Part shown: positions 54,517 to 63,259 of the stretch, in pieces | Layout: each line of letters starts with the position of its first letter | Numbering within the stretch: position 1 is the stretch's first letter | NCBI RefSeq assembly: GCF_014352875.1 | Contig: NZ_CP060695.1 | Span: 465,501-529,500 of the forward strand | From: Polaribacter pectinis | Lineage (GTDB): Bacteria; Bacteroidota; Bacteroidia; Flavobacteriales; Flavobacteriaceae | Length of the DNA stretch: 64,000 bases | Direction: 5' to 3' | Translations under genes and position numbers: made by a program | Notes under the pieces: model-generated | The model's database searches: none | The model's input: only the letters and a program-made list of their open reading frames with translations | What the model was told of the DNA's origin: nothing

Positions 54517-55692
54517 TTAAATTTTTGAACCTAAAACAACAATTAAATGATTTTCTGAATTAGTTGTAAAAAATAAATAAGCATTTCCACCATCTTTAAT
54601 TTTGGTTTCTTTTCTAATTAGAGCAACTGTTTTTGGAAAATTTCTAGTAGTAATATTTGCTTTTTTTTCTGATAAAAGTTTACTTATTTTCTTTTTGTCG
54701 TAAGAAATTACATTTTCGATTTTAAAAATTCTACCTGGGAAATCGACTACTTTTTCTGATGTATATAAATGCGAATGTTGCTGTAGTTTGAATACATTTA
54801 ACTGATTTGTTATTTGATGAAATCCGCCAGATTTTAATATAGCTGAATTTGGTTCATACAAATAGGAGAGAGGTTCTGAATAATTAGAAAACACTTCTTC
54901 TTTATAATTAAAATTAAACGTTTCTATTTCCTCTTTTTTTATATTTATTGTTTTAATTTCAATTGTATTTTTATAATTTTTTTCTAATAAAAACAAGACT
55001 TCTTTTACCTCATTTTTAAGTGCGATAATATGAATTTCTTTTACAAATTTCAACTCATTAATAGCACTTGTAATATCTAAAATGGGTGAGTTTTTAAGAA
55101 GAATTTGATTGGTTTTAGTAAATAAAAAATCAATATTTTCAGGTACGTTGGGTAGACAATCTTTTAGTAAGAAAACTTTTCCTTTAATATCATTTCTTCT
55201 TGATGGATCTATGTAAATACAATCGAAAGTTTCTGTAGAATTTTTTAAAAACTGTAATCCATCACCTGAAAAATTGACAATATTTTTTATGTTTAATTGT
55301 TGATAATTATGTTTTACAATTTCAGATAATTCTTCATTTATTTCACAATGAAAAACGTTTTTAAAATGCTTCGAAAAATAGAAACAATCTACTCCAAAAC
55401 CACCAGTAATATCTATAATTGAATCTCCAGAAATAATTTCTGATTTGTATTTTGCAGTAATTTCTGACGAAGTTTGCTCGATACTAATTTTCTCTGGATA
55501 ATAAATATTTTCAGTGGAAAACCAAGTTGGTAACTTGGTAAATGATTTTTGTTTTGCCAAAATCTGATTCGCAATTTCTTGAACAGAAACTCCTTCAAAA
55601 GGACTTCCTTTAAAAATCAATTTTGTGATATCTGATTTTAAATTTTCAGATATAAATTGCTGAACTTCAGTGTTTAGAGTTTTATTATTCAA
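54517..55692 (-). CDS. SAM-dependent methyltransferase with THUMP-like domain
   Basis: This is a 391-residue class I methyltransferase. The SAM motif lies in IIDITGGFGVDCFYFSKHF and the post-motif FDCIYIDPSRRN carries the catalytic-type D-P-x-R sequence. The C-terminal ~100 residues (LSYLYEPNSAILKSGGFHQI and RNFPKTVALIRKETKIKDGG) form a THUMP-like RNA-binding domain. Such proteins are thought to modify rRNA or tRNA, but the base is unknown. It starts 6 bases after the end of the AI-2E permease gene on the same strand, so it is likely in the same operon. Confidence 0.85.
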   Translation of the reverse strand: MNNKTLNTEVQQFISENLKSDITKLIFKGSPFEGVSVQEIANQILAKQKSFTKLPTWFSTENIYYPEKISIEQTSSEITAKYKSEIISGDSIIDITGGFGVDCFYFSKHFKNVFHCEINEELSEIVKHNYQQLNIKNIVNFSGDGLQFLKNSTETFDCIYIDPSRRNDIKGKVFLLKDCLPNVPENIDFLFTKTNQILLKNSPILDITSAINELKFVKEIHIIALKNEVKEVLFLLEKNYKNTIEIKTINIKKEEIETFNFNYKEEVFSNYSEPLSYLYEPNSAILKSGGFHQITNQLNVFKLQQHSHLYTSEKVVDFPGRIFKIENVISYDKKKISKLLSEKKANITTRNFPKTVALIRKETKIKDGGNAYLFFTTNSENHLIVVLGSKI

Positions 55693-55697
55693 AAAAA

Positions 55698-56780
55698 CTA
55701 AATGTTTTTAGTTAACGATTTTACAATTTTATTTTCAGATAAAAACTCCTTCAAAATCACTTTTAAAGCAGTATATAATGGAACTGCTGTTATCATACCC
55801 ACAATACCAAAAAGTAAACCACCAATAATTATAATCAAGAAAATTTCTAATGGATGAGATTTTGTAGTTTTTGAAAAAATAACAGGCTGACTCACAAAAT
55901 TGTCGATAATTTGAGCAATAAAGTAACCAATCATCACATAAATTGTAGTTGGTAAAATTTCATTTTGAAAATCTAAACCAATATTACTTGTCATCGATAA
56001 AATAAACATAATTACTGCTCCAATCATTGGTCCAACATACGGAATCAAGTTTAATAAAGCACATAAAAAAGCAATTACAACTGCATTGTCAATTCCGAAT
56101 ATCAGTAAAATAATTGTGTATAAAACGAACAAAATTGTAATCTGTAATATCAACCCAATAAAATATCTTGATAATAAATCGTTAATGGTTTCTAATGATT
56201 TTGAGAATCTTCCTTCAGTTTTATTCGGAATAATTGTCATCACTCCATTTTTTAATAATCTGCTATCTTTCATAAAGAAAAAAGAGATGAATAATACTGA
56301 AAATAAACCAACACTTAAAGAGCCTAATGTGCCTAAAACAGAGTTTAATAAGTTAGGAATTTCTTTAAATTGAGAAGTAAAGTCAATACTTTTTAATTCA
56401 CCTAAAACATCAATTCCTTTAGAAGAAAAATACGCAGTTATTTGATTAAAAATATTCTGAATATTTGCTTGTAATTCATCACTTTGTAATAGCGATAAAC
56501 TTTTTCCTTGTTCTGTAATAAGTGGAATAAATAAAATGATTATTCCTGTTATAATTCCCAAGAAAAGTACCATTGTAGTTACAACAGCTAAAGTATTTGG
56601 GAATTTTAATTTTCTTCTTAAAAGTAAAATAATTGGTCTTGCAATTAATGAGATTACACTTGCAATAATTATATAAACGATTACAGATTGAATGGTATAT
56701 AAGAAATACCCTAATAGAAAAATTCCTAATAGAATCCCTAAAGCTCTTAAAATTCCGTTTGATAAAGTTTTTGCCGTCAT
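55698..56780 (-). CDS. AI-2E family transporter (TqsA/PerM-like)
   Basis: This 360-residue membrane protein has paired N-terminal helices (ALGILLGIFLLGYFLYTIQS), a soluble helical segment (~60-150, TEQGKSLSLLQSDELQAN) and a C-terminal block of five to six helices. The family motif FIGLILQITILFVLYTIILL and LNLIPYVGPMIGAV are clear. The family includes quorum-signal exporters and Na+/H+ antiporters, so the true substrate is open. Its start adjoins the stop of the next upstream gene (the duplicated-domain protein), within 1 base. Confidence 0.9.
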   Translation of the reverse strand: MTAKTLSNGILRALGILLGIFLLGYFLYTIQSVIVYIIIASVISLIARPIILLLRRKLKFPNTLAVVTTMVLFLGIITGIIILFIPLITEQGKSLSLLQSDELQANIQNIFNQITAYFSSKGIDVLGELKSIDFTSQFKEIPNLLNSVLGTLGSLSVGLFSVLFISFFFMKDSRLLKNGVMTIIPNKTEGRFSKSLETINDLLSRYFIGLILQITILFVLYTIILLIFGIDNAVVIAFLCALLNLIPYVGPMIGAVIMFILSMTSNIGLDFQNEILPTTIYVMIGYFIAQIIDNFVSQPVIFSKTTKSHPLEIFLIIIIGGLLFGIVGMITAVPLYTALKVILKEFLSENKIVKSLTKNI

Positions 56781-58058
56781 TTAATTATATCCTTTTACTT
56801 CTCCCATACTTAACTTTCCTCCATTACCAAATGTATGATTTGTAGGTAATAATGTTCCGCTTTCTGTGGTAATCCAATCTTCCCAAGTTGCTGGTGTACC
56901 ATTCATTCTTCCGTTTTTTAAATACATTTTGTAACTTTTAGGAACAAAATTTTCATCTAAAATCCATAAATAAGAATCTCCAGGAGTTGTGCCACCAGTT
57001 GTGTATTTAATTAATAAAGCATCTTTACCATCTTCTTTTTGAATGGTTCTAATAATACCGTTTTCGAATAATTTATGAGGAGCAACCAACCAAAAAGTAT
57101 CATTATTAAAAATATCCCAAGCTTTTTTTACAATTGTTGAATCTGCAGTTTCTTGTAATTTTTCATTGAAGAAAACAGAACTTTTTTCTTTATTTTGAGG
57201 ATGTAAATTCACACGAATAGAATCCCAAGAAACATCTGCAATGTGTTTTTCTTTGTCCCATTTAAAACTTCTTCTTCCACCAAAACTCCATTCTAAATAA
57301 CGTGTGTTTTTATAATTTTCGTGTTTTATAGCTTTTAAAATTTTGTTAGCCAATTCGTTCGCTTTAGGATTGTAGGCTTTTACATTTCCAATTTCCATTT
57401 CCAAACCAAATAAAGAAAGTGCGTGTTTTGTTGGTAATCTTATTCCAAATTCTGTGGTTTTTAAATCATTCCAAGTTGCAGAAATTCCGCCAATAGGAAT
57501 AATTCCTACCCACATTTTATAAGAAATTGGTACATAATTATCGTCTAAAATCCATAAATAGGAATCTCCAGGGGTAGAACCTCCAGAATTATAGGTAATT
57601 AAAAGCGCATCTTTTCCTTCGTAATTTACAATTCTTCTTTCTGTACCAGCATCAAAAATTTTATAAGGTGCCACTAACCAAAAAGAATCATTGTTAAAAA
57701 AACCGGTCGCTTTTTTAATTAAATCAGGATTATTGGTTTCTTCTTCATTTACTAAAACTTTAGATTGTTCAGGAGATTTTGTATTCAAAATTACTTTATT
57801 ATCATCCCAAGAAACGTGTACAATATTTTCTTGTTTTAGCCATTTGTAATGATGTTCGTTTCTAAAACTCCATTCTATAACTTCTGTGTTTTCAAAAGCA
57901 TCGTTATTTATCGCATTAAACATTTTAATAGCTAAAGCATCTGCCTCTTTTCCTTGTTTTCCTTCAGGAAATTCTTCATTTTTTGCAAAATAAAAAATTG
58001 TTCCAGCAACAATTAATAATAAAATAATGACTCCTAAAAACTTAAAAAATTGCTTCAT
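56781..58058 (-). CDS. Membrane-anchored protein with two tandem homologous domains
   Basis: This 425-residue protein starts with a membrane helix (FLGVIILLLIVAGTIFYFA) and then contains two copies of one ~170-residue domain (~55-225 and ~245-420). Shared blocks are: E(V/Y).EWSF near the start of each, FFNND/IFNND-SFWLVAP, KDALLI-Y, GGSTPGDSYLWILDDN/GGTTPGDSYLWILDEN and SYKM. The family is not recognised. The copies keep the Gly-Asp-Ser-Tyr-Leu-Trp core, so both are likely functional. It probably faces the periplasm. It ends directly before the AI-2E permease gene. Confidence 0.75.
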   Translation of the reverse strand: MKQFFKFLGVIILLLIVAGTIFYFAKNEEFPEGKQGKEADALAIKMFNAINNDAFENTEVIEWSFRNEHHYKWLKQENIVHVSWDDNKVILNTKSPEQSKVLVNEEETNNPDLIKKATGFFNNDSFWLVAPYKIFDAGTERRIVNYEGKDALLITYNSGGSTPGDSYLWILDDNYVPISYKMWVGIIPIGGISATWNDLKTTEFGIRLPTKHALSLFGLEMEIGNVKAYNPKANELANKILKAIKHENYKNTRYLEWSFGGRRSFKWDKEKHIADVSWDSIRVNLHPQNKEKSSVFFNEKLQETADSTIVKKAWDIFNNDTFWLVAPHKLFENGIIRTIQKEDGKDALLIKYTTGGTTPGDSYLWILDENFVPKSYKMYLKNGRMNGTPATWEDWITTESGTLLPTNHTFGNGGKLSMGEVKGYN

Positions 58059-58106
58059 TTATAAAATTTAAAATAAAGAAGCTAATTTATTACATTTTAA
58101 AGGAAT

Positions 58107-58769
58107 TTATTTGTTTTGCTCGTAATAATCTAAAATGTGTTTCGGAATTTCCATTTTTTCTGGCTCACCTTTATCTGCAATAGGATATTCTGCAACTTGT
58201 TTTATTGGTACAATTCCTGCCCAAATTGGTAACTCATAATCTTCTGGTTCATCAGCAACACCAACATCTCTAACTTTTGCAGAAGCAGTTTCAATAGTAA
58301 ACTCCACAACTAAAGTTCTGTCTAATTCTTTCTTATACATTGGTCTTAAAGAATCCCAATGATTTGGCACCATTTGATTGACAATCCATTTTAAAATTTC
58401 TGTTTTTTCGTCATCACTTTCAACCTTTTTTAAGCTTCCAAAAAGTGTTGCAGATCTGTAATTTACAGAGTGGTGTAAACCAGAACGTGCTAAAACCAAT
58501 CCGTCTAAATGCATTACTGTTATTGAGGTTTCTTCACTCTCTAATATTGATAATAACATTCTATTTGCGGTAGAACCATGAATGTAAATTTTATCTTCTC
58601 TTCTGGCGTAAGCCATAGGAATTGTAATCGGTTTTCCCTCATAGATATAACCAACATAGCATAAAAAACCAGCATCTAAAATGGTGTTTATTTTTTCAAC
58701 ATCGTAAGTGGCTCTATTTGCGCCTCTTTTTACGCGGTTTAATTTCGATTTTTCGTATTCACTCATCAC
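58107..58769 (-). CDS. Pyridoxamine 5'-phosphate oxidase-like FMN-binding protein
   Basis: This 220-residue protein has the split beta-barrel fold of the PNPOx/NimA-like flavin family. Diagnostic segments are DAGFLCYVGYIYEGKPITIP, HGSTANRMLLSIL, SITVMHLDGLVLAR and FTIETASAKVRDVG. These proteins bind FMN or F420 and reduce small molecules; the true PNP oxidase is a different branch. Its start overlaps the GNAT gene stop by one base. It is the last gene of a four-gene unit divergent from a MocR regulator, which suggests PLP-related control (inference). Confidence 0.85.
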   Translation of the reverse strand: MMSEYEKSKLNRVKRGANRATYDVEKINTILDAGFLCYVGYIYEGKPITIPMAYARREDKIYIHGSTANRMLLSILESEETSITVMHLDGLVLARSGLHHSVNYRSATLFGSLKKVESDDEKTEILKWIVNQMVPNHWDSLRPMYKKELDRTLVVEFTIETASAKVRDVGVADEPEDYELPIWAGIVPIKQVAEYPIADKGEPEKMEIPKHILDYYEQNK

Positions 58770-59284
58770 TATAATTTTTTACTAAATATTAAATTTTCAT
58801 AATTTGTTTTTCCCACAAAAAAATCGATGCTTCCAACTTGTTGAAAACCATATTTTTGATAAAATTTAATTCCTTTTGTGTTTTTATAATAGGCTGTTAG
58901 CCAAATGCTTTCAAATTTCAAATCGATAGCAGTTTTTAAGATGATTTCTTGAAGTTGAGAACCAATTTTATGACCGATAAAATCATTCAAAATATATAAT
59001 CTTTGCAGTTTACAAGATTTACTTTTATCAAGTTTAGAAAAATTTTCATTCAAAGAAAGTTTTGCAAAACCTATTGGTAATTCATCTTTGATAACAATCC
59101 AAAAGATATTTTCTGCATCATTTAATTCTTCTCTTATTTTAGAAACTGAATAATTAGTATCGTAAAATTTCAATAAGTCTTCTTTTTCTTCGATATAATC
59201 TCCATGCGATTCTGTATAGGTAATTCGTCCTAATAAAGAAATATGAGTAGCATCAGATACTTTTGCTTTTCTAATTTCTATCAT
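58769..59284 (-). CDS. GNAT family N-acetyltransferase
   Basis: This 171-residue acetyltransferase has the GNAT fold. IEIRKAKVSDATHISLLGRI is strand 1 and helix 1, and LQRLYILNDFIGHKIGSQLQ holds the acetyl-CoA pyrophosphate-binding loop (variant of Q/R-x-x-G-x-G/A). IWLTAYYKNTKGIKFYQKYGF is the final strand-helix pair. The acceptor is unknown; close relatives act on amino acids, polyamines or protein ends. It is spaced 3 bases from the DUF1272 gene and overlaps the PNPOx-like gene by one base. Confidence 0.88.
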   Translation of the reverse strand: MIEIRKAKVSDATHISLLGRITYTESHGDYIEEKEDLLKFYDTNYSVSKIREELNDAENIFWIVIKDELPIGFAKLSLNENFSKLDKSKSCKLQRLYILNDFIGHKIGSQLQEIILKTAIDLKFESIWLTAYYKNTKGIKFYQKYGFQQVGSIDFFVGKTNYENLIFSKKL

Positions 59285-59287
59285 AAT

Positions 59288-59578
59288 TTATCTTTCTGAA
59301 GGATGAATTTCTTTGAATCGATTGCTCTTTTTTTTCGCTTCTTCTAAATCTTTTGGTTTAAAAACGCTCTTTTTAGAAGCTGGATATTTCCCTTTATATT
59401 TTGATGGACGAATTGGACGTTCCACAAAATTGCCTGTACAAGTTGGGCAAACATTTTCGAAAACTTCTAAAGCACAGGTTTTACAATACGTGCATTCGAA
59501 AGAACAAATCATTGCTTCTGTTGATGTGTTTGGTAAATTTTTGTTGCAGTGTTCGCAATTTGGTCTAATTTCTAACAT
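59288..59578 (-). CDS. DUF1272 zinc-ribbon-like protein
   Basis: This 96-residue protein matches DUF1272: RPNCEHCNKNLPNTSTEAMI followed by CSFECTYCKTCALEVFENVC and PTCTGNF. It carries about ten cysteines in CxxC-type pairs, suggesting one or two zinc sites. The C-terminal 40 residues are basic (RPIRPSKYKGKYPASKKS). Function is unknown. It overlaps the DinB gene by 7 bases and precedes the GNAT gene by 3, so it belongs to the same transcript. Confidence 0.88.
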   Translation of the reverse strand: MLEIRPNCEHCNKNLPNTSTEAMICSFECTYCKTCALEVFENVCPTCTGNFVERPIRPSKYKGKYPASKKSVFKPKDLEEAKKKSNRFKEIHPSER

Positions 59579-60096
59579 TGTAAATATCTTTCTTTAATAA
59601 CTTCTATATGCCAAATACTGTGTCCTAAAAGGATAAAAGCACAAGCTCTTGCAGAAATTGTTGAACCACTTGCTTTTCCTAAATTCTTTAAATTTTCATC
59701 AGAAATACTATTTATTAAATTGATGGAATACAAGCGTGTTATTGTAAACTCGTGTATTAATTCTTCCAAAGATTTTTGGTTTGCTTCAGAAGGATCAACA
59801 TAGTCATCTTGCTCATAACCAGCCAAAGCAGTTGTATCTTTTCTTGCAATTCGCAATAAACGATACATAAAAATGCGTTCAGTATCTACAATATGTTGTA
59901 GCATTTCTTTAATTGTCCATTTTTCAGGCTGATAACGATATTCTAATTTCTCTTTTGGGATTGATGTAAAGAAATCAATAACCATTTTTTTATCTTCTTC
60001 AAACCCAGAAATTAATGCGGTTTCGTTTGAAACTTTATGAATATACCTTGAGAAATATTCGTTGTATTCTTTTGGTTGTAAATCTTTTTTTATCAT
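59572..60096 (-). CDS. DinB family protein
   Basis: This 174-residue protein is a DinB-type four-helix bundle, a fold that binds a divalent metal with three histidines. Candidates are His in KEMLQHIVDTERIFMYRLL and the two in LLGHSIWHIEVIKERY. The family includes thiol transferases (bacillithiol, mycothiol, isomerases) and proteins of unknown use; the substrate here cannot be named. It is the first gene of the minus-strand unit DinB-DUF1272-GNAT-PNPOx and lies divergent from the MocR regulator 84 bases away. Confidence 0.85.
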   Translation of the reverse strand: MIKKDLQPKEYNEYFSRYIHKVSNETALISGFEEDKKMVIDFFTSIPKEKLEYRYQPEKWTIKEMLQHIVDTERIFMYRLLRIARKDTTALAGYEQDDYVDPSEANQKSLEELIHEFTITRLYSINLINSISDENLKNLGKASGSTISARACAFILLGHSIWHIEVIKERYLQC

Positions 60097-60116
60097 AACT
60101 CTGTTGTTTGTTAGTT

Positions 60117-60124
60117 CAAAAATA
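60117..60124 (-). promoter_or_regulatory. -7 promoter element of the DinB operon
   Basis: CAAAAATA (TATTTTTG on the minus strand) fits TAnnTTTG and lies 21 bases before the DinB start. The expected -33 region overlaps the palindrome at 60134-60153. Confidence 0.45.
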
Positions 60125-60133
60125 ATATATTTA

Positions 60134-60178
60134 TGGACTGTTATAATCGTCCAGAATTAAAATAAATAATAGTCCAGA
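60134..60178. promoter_or_regulatory. Likely MocR operator in the divergent promoter region
   Basis: TGGACTGTTATAATCGTCCA (60134-60153) is a near-palindrome, and GTCCAGA recurs as a direct repeat at 60149-60155 and 60172-60178. Combined direct and inverted repeats between divergent genes are typical of MocR/PdxR sites. Confidence 0.6.
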
Positions 60179-60180
60179 TT

Positions 60181-61659
60181 ATGTTTCCAAATAAAACGAT
60201 TTTAAAAATAGAAAGAAAAAGCAAACAAGCATTGTATTTGCAATTATCAAACACATTTATAGAGCTGATTAAAAGCAGAAAATTATTACCGGAAACAAAA
60301 TTACCAAGTAGCAGAGCTTTAGCTGAAAATTTAAATGTACACAGAAAAACTGTGGTAGCTTGCTATGAAGAGTTATTATTACAAGGTTGGGTAGAAAGTA
60401 TAGCCAAAAAAGGAACTTTTGTAAATGCCAATTTACCAGAATTAAATGTACAAGATTTTAAGTTTGATAATCAGGGAAAAGAAACAAATACAACTGGTTT
60501 TAGTTTTTATAAAAATGAAGAATTGGCAAGAAAATCTCCTAAAATGAAGGATGGTTTTATGTATTTGAATGATGGGATTTCTGATGCAAGATTAACACCA
60601 ACAGAAGACATTGCAAGAATTTACAGAAGAATTTGTAGCAGAAAACACATTTATAAAGAAATGTCTTATGGTTCTTTATTCGGAAATGAAAAGTTGCGTA
60701 AAACATTGGCAAACTACTTGAATAAAACACGAGGTTTATCTGTTTCTTATGAAAATATTTTAATAACCAGAGGAAGTCAAATGGGAATATATTTGTCTTC
60801 TAAATTATTGTTGAAAAAGGATGACTTCATTGTAATTGGTGAAACAAATTATTCATCAGCTGACTCCACATTTTTACAAAGTGAAGCAAATTTAGCAAGA
60901 GTTTCTGTGGATGAAAATGGTTTAAATATTCAAGAAATTGAAGAAATTTGTAAAAAGAAATCCATAAAAGCTGTTTATGTTACTTCTCATCATCATCACC
61001 CAACAACTGTAACTTTGTCGGCAGAAAGAAGAATTCACTTATTGAATTTAGCAAAAAAATACAGTTTTGCAATTATTGAAGATGATTACGATTACGATTT
61101 TAATTATAATCATTCGCCAATTTTACCTTTGGCAAGTCACGATGCAAATGGAAACGTAATTTATATTGGTTCTGTTTGTAAAACAGTAGCACCAGTTTTT
61201 AGAGTTGGTTATTTAATTGCGTCAAAAGAGTTTGTAAATGAAGCTTCAAATCAACGTAGGTTTATTGACAGACAAGGAGATGCATTGTTAGAATTAACGT
61301 TTGAAGAGTTTATAAAAAATGGCGATCTAGACAGACATATTAAAAAAGTAATGAAGGTTTATAAAACGAGAAGAGATTTGTTTTGCAGGCTTTTAGACGA
61401 TAAATTCAAAGATGTTTTCACTTTTGAAATTCCAAAAGGAGGAATGGCAGTTTGGGTTACTTTAAACAAAAAGTATTCTTGGAAAACGATTGCTGAAATC
61501 ACTCAAAAACACAAATTAGAAATAGGAGAATGGCAACGTTATGACGCTTCAAATTTTGGGCACAATTCCATAAGAATGGGTTTTGCTACTTATAACGAAG
61601 AAGAAATTTATGAGTTGATGAATCGATTTTCGAAAATTATTGATGATGTTAAAGTTTAG
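60181..61659 (+). CDS. MocR-type (GntR wHTH + aminotransferase-like) PLP-dependent regulator
   Basis: This 492-residue regulator has a GntR winged helix (1-~80; LPETKLPSSRALAENLNVHR) joined to a fold-type I aminotransferase-like domain (~110-490). The PLP lysine is in YIGSVCKTVAPVFRVGY, with an Asp in IIEDDYDYDFNY that would bind the pyridine nitrogen. Members sense PLP or amino acids and regulate divergent genes; here the divergent unit includes a PNPOx-like protein. Repeats in the 84-base gap are candidate binding sites, so it probably controls both itself and that unit (inference). Confidence 0.9.
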   Translation: MFPNKTILKIERKSKQALYLQLSNTFIELIKSRKLLPETKLPSSRALAENLNVHRKTVVACYEELLLQGWVESIAKKGTFVNANLPELNVQDFKFDNQGKETNTTGFSFYKNEELARKSPKMKDGFMYLNDGISDARLTPTEDIARIYRRICSRKHIYKEMSYGSLFGNEKLRKTLANYLNKTRGLSVSYENILITRGSQMGIYLSSKLLLKKDDFIVIGETNYSSADSTFLQSEANLARVSVDENGLNIQEIEEICKKKSIKAVYVTSHHHHPTTVTLSAERRIHLLNLAKKYSFAIIEDDYDYDFNYNHSPILPLASHDANGNVIYIGSVCKTVAPVFRVGYLIASKEFVNEASNQRRFIDRQGDALLELTFEEFIKNGDLDRHIKKVMKVYKTRRDLFCRLLDDKFKDVFTFEIPKGGMAVWVTLNKKYSWKTIAEITQKHKLEIGEWQRYDASNFGHNSIRMGFATYNEEEIYELMNRFSKIIDDVKV

Positions 61660-61665
61660 TGAGTT

Positions 61666-61690
61666 TGTCATTCCTGCGTAGGCAGGAATC
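61666..61690 (+). repeat. Left arm of perfect 25-bp inverted repeat
   Basis: This starts TGTCATTCCTGCGTAGGCAG and ends GAATC. It is the exact reverse complement of 61777-61801, 86 bases away. Each arm also holds a smaller palindrome (CCTGCGTAGGCAGG). It lies right after the MocR gene. Confidence 0.9.
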
Positions 61691-61776
61691 TAAACTATAT
61701 CCAACAAGAAAGCTTTAAATAGATTAAAAATTAATGAAGTATTAAAAACTGATTGCTGTTTTGGTTACTCTGTATG

Positions 61777-61801
61777 GATTCCTGCCTACGCAGGAATGAC
61801 A
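61777..61801 (-). repeat. Right arm of perfect 25-bp inverted repeat
   Basis: This arm starts GATTCCTGCCTACGCAGG and mirrors 61666-61690. It overlaps the end of the pseudouridine synthase gene and supplies that gene's last codons and TAG stop. Confidence 0.9.
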
Positions 61802-62658
61802 TGTGGAAAAATCTTTGTAAACTTCTTTGGCAATTCTTTAGAAATTAAAATTTTCTTTTTTGTGAAAGGGTGCACAAATTCTAATGTTGAAGCATGTAAA
61901 TACAACCCTTTTCCATTTAAAACTTTTCCTTCTAAATAATGTTCTTTATCTCCCAAAATAGGGTTTACAATAGATAATAAATGTTTTCTTAATTGATGTT
62001 TTCTTCCTGTTTTTGGGTTTAATTTTACCAAGTTTAAAAACTCAAAACGTTCCGATTTTACGGTTTGTAAAACAGTGTATTTTGTAATTGATTCTTTTTC
62101 GTCAATTGGAGAGTTTATAATTCCTCCAGAATTCATTTTGCCAATTGTAATTGCAAAATAGGTTTTACTAATTTCTTTATTTTTAAACAAAATTCCTAAT
62201 TCGAGAATTGATGAACTTGTTTTTCCTATTAATAATAATCCGCTTGTTGGGTAATCTAATCTGTGAATTGGTTGTGGTTTTACAGCATCTTGCTGATTGC
62301 TTTTTTGTAAGTTTTGCGCCAATCCGTTTGCAATGGTTACAAACTTATTTCCACTAACTAATATTCCTGCAGGTTTGTAAATAATTGCTAAAAAATCGTC
62401 TTCAAATAAAACTTCAATATCTAATTTTAGTCTTTCGAAACTGGAAGATTTCTCTGATTCGAACAATTCTATTTTTTCTCCTCCAGAAATAAATTTAGAA
62501 GTGGTTGCTAAAACTCCATCAATAAAAACAAGTTCTTTTTTGATGGCTTTTTTAATGGCAGATTTTGTTGGAATTGTTTTAAAAATTCCAACACCATATT
62601 CTTGAAAACGAATAGGTTTCTCTAATTTTTTGGCAATATGAGTTTCTGATAATTTCAT
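61786..62658 (-). CDS. RluA-family pseudouridine synthase
   Basis: This is a 290-residue pseudouridine synthase of the RluA branch that modifies rRNA or tRNA. The catalytic Asp is in PIHRLDYPTSGLLLIGKT. An N-terminal S4-like segment (KKAIKKELVFIDGVLATTS) and the KTGRKHQLRKHL substrate loop are present. The C-terminal residues HVIPA and the stop are encoded inside one arm of a 25-bp inverted repeat, so repeat insertion may have changed the original end. The VOC gene stop overlaps its start by one base. Which uridine it modifies cannot be told. Confidence 0.88.
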   Translation of the reverse strand: MKLSETHIAKKLEKPIRFQEYGVGIFKTIPTKSAIKKAIKKELVFIDGVLATTSKFISGGEKIELFESEKSSSFERLKLDIEVLFEDDFLAIIYKPAGILVSGNKFVTIANGLAQNLQKSNQQDAVKPQPIHRLDYPTSGLLLIGKTSSSILELGILFKNKEISKTYFAITIGKMNSGGIINSPIDEKESITKYTVLQTVKSERFEFLNLVKLNPKTGRKHQLRKHLLSIVNPILGDKEHYLEGKVLNGKGLYLHASTLEFVHPFTKKKILISKELPKKFTKIFPHVIPA

Positions 62659-63083
62659 TACTTAGCAAACAATTGCCCAATATCTTTAAAGGCTTTAAAT
62701 TCTAACGCATTATTTTCTGGATCCATGAAAAACATAGTCGCTTGTTCACCCACTTTTCCTTTGAAGCGAATGCAAGGTTCTATTTCGAATTTTGTGTTAG
62801 CTTCTTTTAATCTGTCTGCTAAAGAATTCCAATCTTCCCAGGTTAAAACAACGCCAAAATGCGGAACAGGAACATTATGTCCGTCAACCGAATTTGAAAT
62901 TCTTTGCGGTTTAAAGTCTTCTTTTACGTGAATTACCAATTGATGTCCGAAGAAATTAAAATCTACCCAATCTTCTGTTGAACGACCTTCTTCGCAGTTT
63001 AAAATGTCTCTGTAAAAAGTTCTACATTTTTCTAAATCTTGGACAGGAATTGCAAGGTGGAATGGTTGTACGTTTGTTTTCAC
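62658..63083 (-). CDS. VOC family (glyoxalase/bleomycin-resistance fold) protein
   Basis: This 141-residue metal-binding protein has two beta-alpha-beta-beta-beta repeats. [20 protein letters not shown] opens the first, with a likely His ligand; [15 protein letters not shown] follows. The second contains [18 protein letters not shown] and [18 protein letters not shown], with Glu as a final ligand. Such proteins range from glyoxalases to dioxygenases and resistance proteins. It sits one base from the pseudouridine synthase gene, suggesting co-transcription. No substrate can be named. Confidence 0.87.
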   Translation of the reverse strand: MKTNVQPFHLAIPVQDLEKCRTFYRDILNCEEGRSTEDWVDFNFFGHQLVIHVKEDFKPQRISNSVDGHNVPVPHFGVVLTWEDWNSLADRLKEANTKFEIEPCIRFKGKVGEQATMFFMDPENNALEFKAFKDIGQLFAK

Positions 63084-63154
63084 AAGTTTAAAATTTTATA
63101 TTCAAAGTTAAGAAAATTTATTAGTCTTAATTTCCGTTTGAGTTTTGTTTTGAG

Positions 63155-63244
63155 TGAGCGCGTTAGGGATTGAAGTGGAAATCCTTTTGCCTTTTTTAAG
63201 TTAAAAGATTGTAGCGAAAAGCCCGCTCGAACGCCCAAAAAAAT
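63155..63244 (-). repeat. Dispersed ~90-bp hairpin repeat, copy 2
   Basis: Read on the minus strand this begins TTTTGGGCGTTC and ends CCCTAACGCGCTC, colinear with copy 1 at 11162-11255 through GGCTTTTCG, CAATCTTTT and AAAGGATTTCCACT. The inner arms (AATCCTTTT / AAAAGATT) are kept, consistent with a selected hairpin. It lies between the VOC gene and the gamma-glutamyltransferase gene. Confidence 0.8.
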
Positions 63245-63259
63245 AAACCGAATAATTTT

